From Escallonia rubra (taxonomy: Eukaryota > Streptophyta > Magnoliopsida > Escalloniales > Escalloniaceae): DNA of 64,000 bases. Below are positions 45,502-53,259 of the stretch, in pieces. The notes under the pieces were generated by a model. It was given only the letters and a program-made list of their open reading frames with translations. It was not told the DNA's origin and did no database searches. The stretch covers positions 1 through 64,000 of the forward strand of contig JAVXUO010001679.1 of NCBI GenBank assembly GCA_033065855.1, written 5' to 3'. The number at the start of each line of letters is the position of its first letter. The stretch's first letter is position 1. Both the position numbers and the translations under genes were made by a program.

Positions 45502-48500
45502 TATAATAAATATCAAATATATTCTACAATCTAAAACAACAAACAATAATGAAAAAACTGTCAAAATAAGGAATTTAAATACAAGTCATAATTTATTTGG
45601 TCAATATTTATTTAGTCCAATGTACTGGAAATGCAACGACAAAGGGAGAAAAGAAAAGAAAGAAACGAGAGGACAAAAGGGTGAAAAGAAAAATAACAGG
45701 AAAGAAACGAGAGGGAGTGACGACAAAGGGAGAAAAGAAAAAAAAGAAAAGAAAGAAACGAGAGGACTAGAACAGGAAAGAAACGAGAGGACTAGAACAG
45801 GAGACGAGATGAGGATAAGAGAAGAAAGAGACCTGTGGGTCAGCGGCGGAGGACCTCCGGCGAGACTCTGGTGACCACAGCGAGACCTCTGGCGACGGCG
45901 ACAGCGGCAGCAACTGACTTCTCTTCCTTTGGCGACTGTAGCCGTCAGATCCGTTGGCTTCGGCTTCGGATCTTCGTCGACTGAGCTCCGGCAACACCGG
46001 TGACAGCTTCGGCAACACCGGCGACAGCCTTGATGTGGTCGGCAGACAGCAAACTCGAGGTGAGAGAGAAGAAGACGGCCGTGAGGTGAGAGAAGAAGAC
46101 GGTAATAGTTCAATAAATATGAAATTGGCCCCAAACGTTCCGACACTGCCGATTGCCGTGTCCGACACTCCTCGACGAAGTGTTCGACACGGTGTCGGAA
46201 AATATAAAAAAAATCCGACACCGATTGGCGGTGTCCGGAGGGTGTCGGGGTGTCCGTCCGTTTAGGACACCAAACCTCCACCTAGGAGAGGTGTCCGTGC
46301 TTCAGAGATAGATATGGTATAGTATTCCCTATCGACTCCATGCTCAAAAAGTAATTGAACTAAGCTCCACGGTTCCTAAGTAGTGCACGGTACTTTTAGA
46401 GCTTAACCAAACAGCATCATAGTCTCCCTCCCTCCCTCCTCCCTCAAAAAAAATAAATAGTCTACAATACTTCTATAACCAAACAACACCATATTGCCTC
46501 CTTCCCTCCAAAAATGGGCATTGCATCCTCGCCCCTAAGGTCAGCGAGCACATGGCACATGGCTGGCCGTACCGTGTTCAGATCTACTTGCACCAACAGT
46601 CTCCTATCACTCCTTATATTCTTGAAGCCAAAACTCTAAGAACCCTCCACTAAAGCCAAAATGATTTCTCAATCGTTGTTGCATCAATCTCGATGATATT
46701 ACATTGCTACAATTTCTTATTCCTTATTGTCAATTAAGGGTTGAATTTATTGAATTTGGGTATTTGTGGTGTACATAGTATTTAAATTTCCATCTTTCTT
46801 CTCCAATCGAACATGAACATGCAAGCTCAAGATCAACTCTCATAGTTGAACGAATGAGCCGAGCCTATCCAAGTTCTCTAAACTTCTCAGTGAACTGAGC
46901 CCGTACTTGGATTTCGGGATCGTGATGAACACGAGCCATAGTTCGAAAACCGCACAAAATACATGAACCAAATTCAAACATATCCCTGCTTGTCTCGAAC
47001 CTTAACAGCCCTACAAATGTCATGCATAAATTTCAAATAACACTTAGAACTGCTACTAAGATCTGGCCATCAACGTCATCACGGGAACGGTTGAGATCTC
47101 GTTTCATTTGCAATTCTCACCTAATCGCCACAGAGGAGGGTCCCTCTTGATATTCATTATGCCCCTCCCAGTAGCCACTCTTTTGAAGTTTGACTACTGC
47201 AATTGTTTCTCTCTAACCCTTTCTGATTTGTCTCAAATCGCCAACACCACACAAAATATCTATGGTCACCACCATCATATACCTCCTTCGACGCCGACTC
47301 TACCGCTAACATCAACTTTGCCACCTCCGCCGTTGCAATCAACTCCCTCCCCCATCATCTACCGTTGAATTCACCACTGCCGCCGTCCAGCAAACCCTGA
47401 TTCCCCTCGTCGTCCAGCTCTATTGTGCCTTGGCAGTCCAACTCCACCTCCCTCCACCGCCAATACGCACCATCACCATCACTCTATAGCAGCCACAACC
47501 TCCACGTCTCTCTGCCACCATATGCACCACCATCATCACTTTACAACAGACTCCACCACTGTACATACAATCCACAAACTCCATCCCCACTACTCGTAAG
47601 TTATTTGCATACAGAATCTACAGTGGAAAAGACCCAGATTCTGAAAAGGACTAAATAATCTAACAGAGAGAAGAAGTTGATGTTCCGAACCCACCTTCAT
47701 CGGACTCGAGTTCCTTCAAAGTTCAGTCATAATAATCCATCACTAAACCCGATTTGGGTCCAAAATGCAGATCTGAAAAACGTTCTGGTAGCATACCAAA
47801 CAAAGGGACAGCAGTGTGATTGAACATAAAGGTGGAAACGTTTGGTGAGATAGTGGCAGTAGCGGCAGCAAGGTGGTGCCGGAGGCGGCCGCATGGGGAC
47901 GTGGTGATTGACAACATGGCAATGGTTCAGAGAAACACACGACACGGCAAGGTGGTGACGACAGCATTGACGAGATGGTGACCGTGGCGGCGTTGACAAC
48001 TAATACAACTTGCTGAAGATGACCCAAAATGGAAATCTAGGTAGCAGGAAACCACATCAGACACCAACCAGCACAACGAACACCACAATTTCCCCAAAAA
48101 AAACCCAATATTGGACACCCTATGAAGCAGCTAAATTTTTTTCATATATTTTAATGTAATACCTATATACATACATATATAGGTATATATATGTATCTAT
48201 ACAAATACATATATATTTATGTATACATTTATATATGTGTATACGTATATATAAATGTATTAATATATATATATGTATGTATGTATGTATGTTTATTAAA
48301 TGTCAAGTACATTCCACATCTAAAACAGTACACACTAAATTAATAACCACAAAATGAGCAACTCAAATAAAAGCCATACTCAATTCCATCATAGTCCAGC
48401 AGATAGCACAAAGTACTTCAATGTTACAAAGTGATGCAAGCAGAAACAGGGAAATAAGTCAAATAAATTTAAGTTTATCCTTTGATCCATGGCTCAATCT

Positions 48501-49283
48501 ACATCAATTTATCTTTAGGCAAGATGCCCAGTCCTCCGTCTCCTTCGTCTTCGACCCCTCTTAGTTAGGCAGACCCATCGGTAGCCGCATTGGAAGAAGG
48601 TTTGTCGATATAACTTTAGAGTTTGGGTTAAAACTTTAATTTCTAGAAATCCCCATATTTTCCAAATACTACACATTGACCGCCAAAATAAGTTTAAATA
48701 CTATATTTTGGCCCCATACGTGTAAACACTTCTTCAAGAGTGTCCCACACTTACTTAAGAAGTGTCGGACACGGCGTCCGATAATTAAAAAATAATAAAT
48801 CGAACACCTTCAAGGGGTGCCAACACGTGTTCGGCAGTATCAGTCAAATGTCGGGGTGTCAGTAGGTATCAGACACGATACCTCCACCCATATGAGGTGT
48901 CGATGCTTCCAAGATCGAATTTATGCATGAGTTTTCCATCTGGTACAAAGGGAGAGGATAGAGATAATGAATAATGTGGCTACTTTTTAATAGATATATA
49001 ATATACATATGTATGTTAGGTAAAGCGAGCTGGTCTTTGCCACTAAGTTAAGTTGTCAGCGCCATCTGTCCGCCAGATCTAATTTTTTTTTAAACTTTCC
49101 CATCGTTAAACACCTCTGAGAGGTGCCAATACGTGTTAGGCGGTGTCGGTAAAATGTCGGGTTGTCAGTAGGTGTCAGACACGATATCTCCACCCATATG
49201 GGGTGTCGATGCTTCCTAGATTGAAATTATGCATGAGCTATCCATCTGGTGCAAAGGGAGAGGAAAGAGATGATGGCCACTTT

Positions 49284-49327
<44 letters not shown>

Positions 49328-50508
49328 CTGATATTTGCCACTGCCGGAGACTTAAGTTGTCAGCGCCATCTGGTCGTCCATCCATAGCGGATAGACGGAC
49401 CAAAATTTAATCTTGTTTTTTTAACTTTCCTGTTGTCCGTTACATCGTGGATGGACGGACCATATCTATTTTTATTTTTTTGAACTTTTATATCGTCCGC
49501 TACATTATGTAGGTGCTTTTTACCGGATTACCACTCTGTGAGCGAGCTATGTTAATTGTCAATGTTCTTCCACTACATAATGTAGCAGACAAGCCAAAAA
49601 CCTTATCAGTGTTCTCTATACTATGTTGTTTATTCTTTGTTCTGTTGTTTGTTTTGTTATGTGTTCTTCCAATTAAACCCAATAACCAGGGGATCCCACA
49701 AACCAAAACAAATTCTTTGTTACTGGTGCACACAAAATAATATCGGGAGGAGATCAAACCAAACTGAAAGTAAACTGAGATTAAACCAAACTAAAATCAA
49801 ACCCAAACTAGTGGTGGCGGCTGGTCACCAAGGATGTTGATAGAGAAGGTAATTACTCGTGGATGATGGTTGAGGTGATCTGAGCAAATGCGGCGGAAGA
49901 TGGTTGAGGTGATGCTAGGGTGGGTTCCATAAGCTACAAGGGCAGGTCACGGAGGATAATTATAGAGAAGGTGGTTACTGATGGTGGCGACGTGAAATGG
50001 AAGAACTACGGCCACAACAGAACCACCACACCACTCCACCACAACCAAGAAACTCACAACCATTCAGCCCAGGCAGCATCACCATCACCCACATGACCAC
50101 CACTCTGCCAACCACCAACTGAAGCTCCGCCTCCCCCAACTACCACCATCAGAACATGCGCTACCCCCAAATCTCCACGGAAGGGAAATTACTAATCTAA
50201 ACAGACTTAGATCTCCAAGTCCAATTAAATCAGAAGAAAATCTGGTGAAAACATTAAGGAAAAAAGAGGCGATCTTGTCGGCAATCTGGATAAAACCTAT
50301 CAACCTTGTCAGCGATCCTCTCGTCGTTAGAGACGGCGGTCGCGGTGCCAAGGACGCTAAGGAGCCGGTGACGGTGCTATCAACCTTGTCACTCTCTTTA
50401 AAGGTGTTGGCAATGATGATGGACCGTCCACAAAACGCGTAGACAGCCAGTTGGCGTTGGCAACTTAAGTTGCCAACAATTGCAAGGGACCAGCTCATAA
50501 ATAAATAA

Positions 50509-50544
<36 letters not shown>

Positions 50545-53204
50545 ATCGTGAATGTTTTGGAAAACACACCAACCGGCTATCTAAGGGGCGGATAGGCGAG
50601 AACTGCAAAAAAGAAACGAGATCTCAGCCATACAACCTGTGATGTGGACGGCCAAATCTCAACAGGACAACTAGGGGCTTTCCCAGGGCTAGCCACTAGC
50701 TGTGGATTAACCCCGTGTATATGTCTATATGTTTGTGTATATATCTTTTTGGCCAGGAAGCATACATAAAGGTTATCAGGTGCAGCGAAAATTTCATGCC
50801 TCCTGATGACTTATCTTTAAATGAAACTGATGTTCTTAATTTCAATGTGGAGCATCCCACCTAAAGAGAGACTTGTTAAGGAACACCACTAACTTTCTCC
50901 CCACCAAGGTTCTCTTTCATTTAAACATCTCTTACTTCTTCCAGAACGTACATCCATTCCTTCTTTTCTTTTTTTTTTTCAATTTCAAGTGTGAAGTGTC
51001 ACTTGCCAATCAACTAAGAATTCCAATAATTAGAAAAGTAAATAGAACTACGAAAGAAACAATGATGGGTCAACAAAAAAAATATCCTTAAGACTTTTAC
51101 CTTTCTTAAGATTGAGATTCTCAGTCTGCAACTTAGCAATCTGTTGCTCGCAGAGCTCTATACATTTCTTGAGATCGAGAATTTCTGCCTCAAGCTTTTT
51201 CTTTGCCTCTTCAGACTTTGATGTTTCTAAGAACAATTCTGATTTTGCTTCATCAGCTTCAATCTTTGACCTCTCTAATTGAAGTCTCTGCTTCTCAACC
51301 TTTTCCCCTTCAATACTAGCAAGCTTCCTCTCTTCATCAGCCCTCCTTCTTTCTGCCTTCGCAACTTCTTGAGCTTCATTAGCTTTTTTCTTCTCAGATT
51401 CAGCTTTTCTCTTCTCAGCCTCAGCTTTTCTCTTCTCCGCCTCAGTTTTCTTCTTCTCTGCCACAGCTTTCTTCTTCTCTGCCACAGCTTTATTCTTCTC
51501 GGTATCTGCTCTTACTCTCTCATGGTTAATACTCTCTTTTAGCCTATTAATTTCTTCTTCCCCATCAGCGACACGAGCTCGAAGATGAGTTACTACCTCA
51601 TCCACATCCTGACCTACCGAGCCTCCTTTTTGCTTTAGTGAAACGATATCAGTCTTCAAAGCAGAGATTTCATTCTCCAAAGAAACCCGCATAGCCAATT
51701 CTTTCTCTCTCTCCCTTTTATTGTCTGCTTGCACTCTCTCATTTTTATTTCTTTCCGCCTCCACAAAGTTCCGTGCTTCATTAGCTTTAAACTGCTCTGC
51801 CTCAGCTTTCTTCTTCTCTGACTCTGCTCTCTCCCTCTCCCCCTCAAGAAGCTCCCTAAGCCGGTTTACTTCCGTATCTCCTTCACAGATGCGCACACGA
51901 AGGTGTGCTACTTCCTCATCAGTATCTTGAGAACCTAAGCCTCCATGTTGCTGAAATGATGCTACCTCAGACTTCAAAGCAGAAATTTCATTCTCTACAG
52001 TTAGACGCGTAGCTGTTTCTTTTATTTTTTCTTCTCTTTCATTGTCTGCCCTTATCTTCTCCACCTCATATGCTGGATATATAATGTAGGAGGGCACCAA
52101 ACAAAAATGTTAACTGGGCATAGATAGATATCCATCGAAAACATATAGAAGGTATGTCTTACTAGCTCTCAAAAGGGGAATATAATACCATAGTTAACCT
52201 GAAAAGACAACTGATTATCTCCATTCATATTGCAGTTTCTACTTGATATCATGAACAGTAATTGTTAGTCTGGTTAAAGAGACAATGTCTCAACTTCAGT
52301 GTTAGTTGAAACTAACTAAACTAATAAAGCGTGCGTAACAGAACTTAACGGCAAAAATCTATTAAACTAATTATATGTCACGCGTATGTTTTGGTGAGAA
52401 AAAAATGATAGAAGAGAGAAAAAACCAGATTAGTTAGTTGTTCCACGGGTATGGGAGCTCATCTCCAGGTACCTCAATGTGTAATTGCCTACAGAGACCA
52501 TTACAAATTCTTGAGGCTGCAAAGGCCTACGAATGATATGCACTACCCAATTTCCATGTCTTTTTCATTGCGCTTTTGACTACTGTTTACGCATTTCTAA
52601 CTTCAATTCAATGTTTAAAAGGCAAATGCATAAGCACAGGAACCAAAAAAATCTACTGTAAAGCTATAGAGGCAAAAATGGCACATCTTAGAAGATTTAA
52701 GGATGACCAATTTCGAGATTAATTTGATTGGTGAAAGCTGCGCATTCACATTTTTTATTTCATTCTCATTGCATTTCTTGTTGGTACTTTTCACCCAGGA
52801 TTTACTCGAATTGGTTGATTATTTTACCATCAACTACGCATTAGGTTCAAGTGAAAGGGCGAATAAACGAATACGAAGTGGCTGGATATGACAAAGGCGC
52901 ACACACGGCAGTGGCGGGTTAGTTAGTTTACCTTTCTTGAGACTGGCATTTTCAGCTTGGACCTTGCCAATCGTTTGCTGCAATATTTCTATGCCGCGCC
53001 GGAGCGCAGTCCGGCCGTCTTCCAACTTCTCGTACTTCTTTTGAAGCTTTGAGTGCCTCTTTTCCCACTGGAAAATTAAAATGCGAAGGATTACATTAAA
53101 ATTGGAGTTTGTAATCTCAGGAAAAGTTTACAAGGGAACAAATCACATACCAGTGCACAGCAAGGATTCGAGGGCAAGTCTTTCGTCACTGAATCCACCG
53201 GCAT
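32739..53204 (-). CDS. Large coiled-coil protein, EMB1611/MEE22-like (9 exons)
   Basis: I assembled nine exons: 53204-53151, 53067-52932, 52072-51101, 42680-41239, 40765-39768, 39301-39174, 39069-38237, 33937-33825 and 33054-32739. All introns are GT-AG, phases agree at each junction, and the total is 4,992 bases (1,663 residues). Residues 1-63 start [20 protein letters not shown] with a conserved NPCC motif. About 64-865 is an almost continuous charged coiled coil. 869-1200 is low-complexity with a likely nuclear signal (KRK at 1042-1044, KKRKV at 1060-1064). The C-terminal part contains [10 protein letters not shown]...LLGQLGR and [16 protein letters not shown]. From memory this C-terminal pattern and the NPCC start fit plant EMB1611/MEE22, needed for embryo and shoot meristem development. 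The molecular role is unknown. No break was seen in the model. Confidence 0.75.
33653..33897 (-). repeat. 133 bp tandem duplication that includes part of exon 8, with an (AC)n spacer
   Basis: 'ttggatgcc...acatttt' occurs at 33653-33762 and 33786-33897. The upper copy holds the 3' two thirds of exon 8 with its donor; the lower copy keeps the same frame ([20 protein letters not shown]) and a GT donor but no obvious acceptor. An (AC) microsatellite (33764-33782) lies between them. Confidence 0.9.
33825..33937 (-). CDS. Exon 8 of the coiled-coil gene
   Basis: 113 bases, from acceptor gcgtacag|AATTGGGAC to donor CTGGGAAG|GTAATA. It encodes [20 protein letters not shown] and [18 protein letters not shown] (last codon split). 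It was found by matching phase (0 in, 2 out) and by its fit to the conserved C-terminal motif. A partial duplicate lies at 33691-33762. Confidence 0.72.
36190..37057. mobile_element. Mutator-like element with long inverted ends, 868 bp
   Basis: The ends are GGGATATTGCATAAAAT and (complement) GGGATAATTGCACAAAAT. Similarity continues for about 90 bp including 'gaggttagaaagttgcaaag'. The target duplication is 9 bp: taaattaaa (36181-36189) and taaattaag (37058-37066). There is no transposase. The GC-rich interior (36560-36800) has trinucleotide 'ggtggtggt' runs and could be captured host sequence. Confidence 0.85.
37310..37554. mobile_element. Stowaway-like MITE, left end lost
   Basis: The right end 'gggacggagggggta' (37540-37554) and the interior 'aaaacacctacaaaatcttt' match the copies at 18511 and 21403. 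The left terminal repeat was not found. Confidence 0.6.
38237..39069 (-). CDS. Exon 7 of the coiled-coil gene
   Basis: 833 bases, from acceptor gtgtgcag|TGCTGTC to donor AACATG|GTATGA. It is globular-looking and alpha-helical, with [20 protein letters not shown] and a Cys-rich piece [15 protein letters not shown] near its end. Phase 0 out. Confidence 0.75.
39174..39301 (-). CDS. Exon 6 of the coiled-coil gene
   Basis: 128 bases, from acceptor ttcctag|AGAAAAG to donor TGCAAAG|GTATAC. It encodes [20 protein letters not shown] then [20 protein letters not shown]. Phases 2 in and 1 out match exons 5 and 7. Confidence 0.75.
39768..40765 (-). CDS. Exon 5 of the coiled-coil gene
   Basis: 998 bases, from acceptor ctctgcag|ATTGATGAC (phase 0) to donor CCTGG|GTAAG (phase 2). 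It encodes a non-coiled Ser/Asp-rich region with basic clusters LKRKP, MKRKQ and QKKRKV, and the [20 protein letters not shown] block, which looks like a conserved motif. Confidence 0.75.
41239..42680 (-). CDS. Exon 4 of the coiled-coil gene (second coiled-coil block)
   Basis: 1,442 bases, from acceptor attcag|CAAATGAGG (phase 1) to donor GAAAAG|GTTGG (phase 0). It is related to exon 3: both start A-(Y/N)E.E.I.(A/R).., carry [17 protein letters not shown] or [17 protein letters not shown] modules and KEREKEL-type linkers. The C-terminal end has a short direct repeat 'F..(D/E)[10 protein letters not shown]' ([28 protein letters not shown]). An alternative donor nearby is possible. Confidence 0.8.
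44430..46530. repeat. Scattered copies of an 'accaaacaacacc...ctccctcc' phrase in intron 3
   Basis: 'aaccaaacaacac(c/a)' followed by a 'ctgcctccctccctc' type stretch occurs near 44480, 44735, 45190, 46410 and 46480. Some copies are followed by 'ggct(c/t)gttcacgttc' and 'gagctcctac' words (43045, 44555, 45245). They look like units of an old duplicated segment, split by the insertion at 45351. Confidence 0.5.
45351..46307. mobile_element. Mutator-like element with 'agcacggacacc' ends, 957 bp
   Basis: The left end is taggtagcacggatacggtg and the right end (complement) is ctctgaagcacggacacc. The target duplication is 9 bp: atagatatc (45342-45350) and atagatatg (46308-46316). The interior has an (ATT)n/(AT)n microsatellite (45449-45512), a purine-rich stretch (45640-45830) and a GC-rich block with 'ggcaacaccggygacagc' repeats (45850-46060) that may be captured coding DNA. 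There is no transposase. Confidence 0.75.
48041..48915. mobile_element. Diverged second copy of the 'cggacacc' element
   Basis: The left end 'taggtagcaggaaacc' and the right end 'gaggtgtcgatgcttcc' match the element at 45351, with 'gtcggacacggcgtccga' near the right end. The interior is AT-rich with (TATG)n and (TA)n runs at 48150-48295. The target duplication was not resolved. Confidence 0.55.
48801..49430 (+). repeat. Tandem duplication of about 305 bp
   Basis: Unit 1 (48801-49101) and unit 2 (49107-49430) share 'gtgtcag(a)cacgatacctcc', 'cccatatgaggtgtcgatgc', 'tgcatgag', 'aaagggagagga' and 'ttaagttgtcagcgccatct'. The duplication spans the right end of the 48041 element and the left end of the element at 49326, showing that the latter's first end has been copied. 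Confidence 0.85.
49289..49327 (+). repeat. (TA)n(GA)n microsatellite
   Basis: About 11 TA units are followed by 7 GA units. Confidence 0.95.
49326..50492. mobile_element. Mutator-like element with inverted ends of about 50 bp (probable)
   Basis: The left 'agctgatatttgccactgcc' then 'cttaagttgtcagcgccatc' is mirrored by the right end at 50440-50492 (complement 'agctggtcccttgcaattg' then 'aacttaagttgccaacgcca'). The 9 bp target duplication could not be placed because both flanks are simple repeats. The interior has GC-rich, CCACC-rich stretches. A similar left end occurs at 49024. Confidence 0.55.
50508..50543 (+). repeat. (TA)n(CA)n microsatellite
   Basis: TA units are followed by about 11 CA units, next to the right end of the 49326 element. 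Confidence 0.95.
51101..52072 (-). CDS. Exon 3 of the coiled-coil gene (first coiled-coil block)
   Basis: 972 bases (324 codons), phase 1 at both ends, so it can be skipped or duplicated without shifting the frame. It holds two copies of a module 'ENEISALK(S/T)(E/D)(V/I)..' + 'L+.R(I/V)..G..E(V/I)NRL(R/K)E', followed by Lys/Glu-rich heptads. The end [10 protein letters not shown] repeats the exon 2 end [10 protein letters not shown]. Confidence 0.8.
51381..51501 (-). repeat. In-frame 21 bp coding minisatellite
   Basis: Six 21 bp units encode seven-residue variants of A(V/E)AEKK(K/R). The period equals one coiled-coil heptad, so unit gain or loss would change rod length without breaking the helix register. 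Confidence 0.85.
52932..53067 (-). CDS. Exon 2 of the coiled-coil gene
   Basis: Acceptor ttttccag|TGGGAAAAG, then [20 protein letters not shown] and [20 protein letters not shown], ending AAAG|GTAAAC in phase 1. It is the first amphipathic helix of the protein. Confidence 0.75.
53151..53204 (-). CDS. Exon 1 of the coiled-coil gene (start)
   Basis: The ATG at 53204 gives 18 codons ending NPCCAL, then the donor CTG|GTATGTG. This start was chosen because it is the first ATG after the telo-box leader and because the NPCC motif follows at residues 13-16. Phase 0 at the donor. Confidence 0.75.
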
Positions 53205-53231
53205 GGCTACACTGCATCACTAGTGAGACAA

Positions 53232-53251
53232 TTAGGGTTAGGGTTAGGGTT
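53232..53251 (-). promoter_or_regulatory. Telo-box (three TTAGGG units) in the leader of the coiled-coil gene
   Basis: On the gene's strand this reads AACCCTAACCCTAACCCTAA, 28-47 bases before the start codon. Such telo-boxes (AAACCCTAA type) are known in promoters and leaders of plant genes active in dividing cells and can recruit telomere-repeat-binding factors and PRC2. A role here is inference. Confidence 0.7.
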
Positions 53252-53259
53252 AAGGTTTG

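Larger units (their letters stand above)
42681..51100 (-). other. Intron 3 (8.4 kb) of the coiled-coil gene
   Basis: The intron is bounded by AAAG|GTAAAA (51100) and attcag|CA (42681). It is packed with Mutator-type non-autonomous elements (45351, 48041, 49326), CAC-rich low-complexity stretches (43440-43810, 47260-47600, 49980-50160), microsatellites and a degenerate repeat series (44.4-46.5 kb). No other gene was recognised inside. Confidence 0.7.

Noticed and set aside
45601-46281. A 226-residue minus-strand frame rich in Ser/Phe/Leu
   Set aside because: It lies wholly inside a Mutator-like element over a purine-rich tract. No domain, and its N-terminal part crosses the terminal repeat.
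53232-53251. Interstitial telomere from a chromosome fusion
   Set aside because: Only three units, placed just before a start codon, which fits a telo-box better than a telomere remnant.
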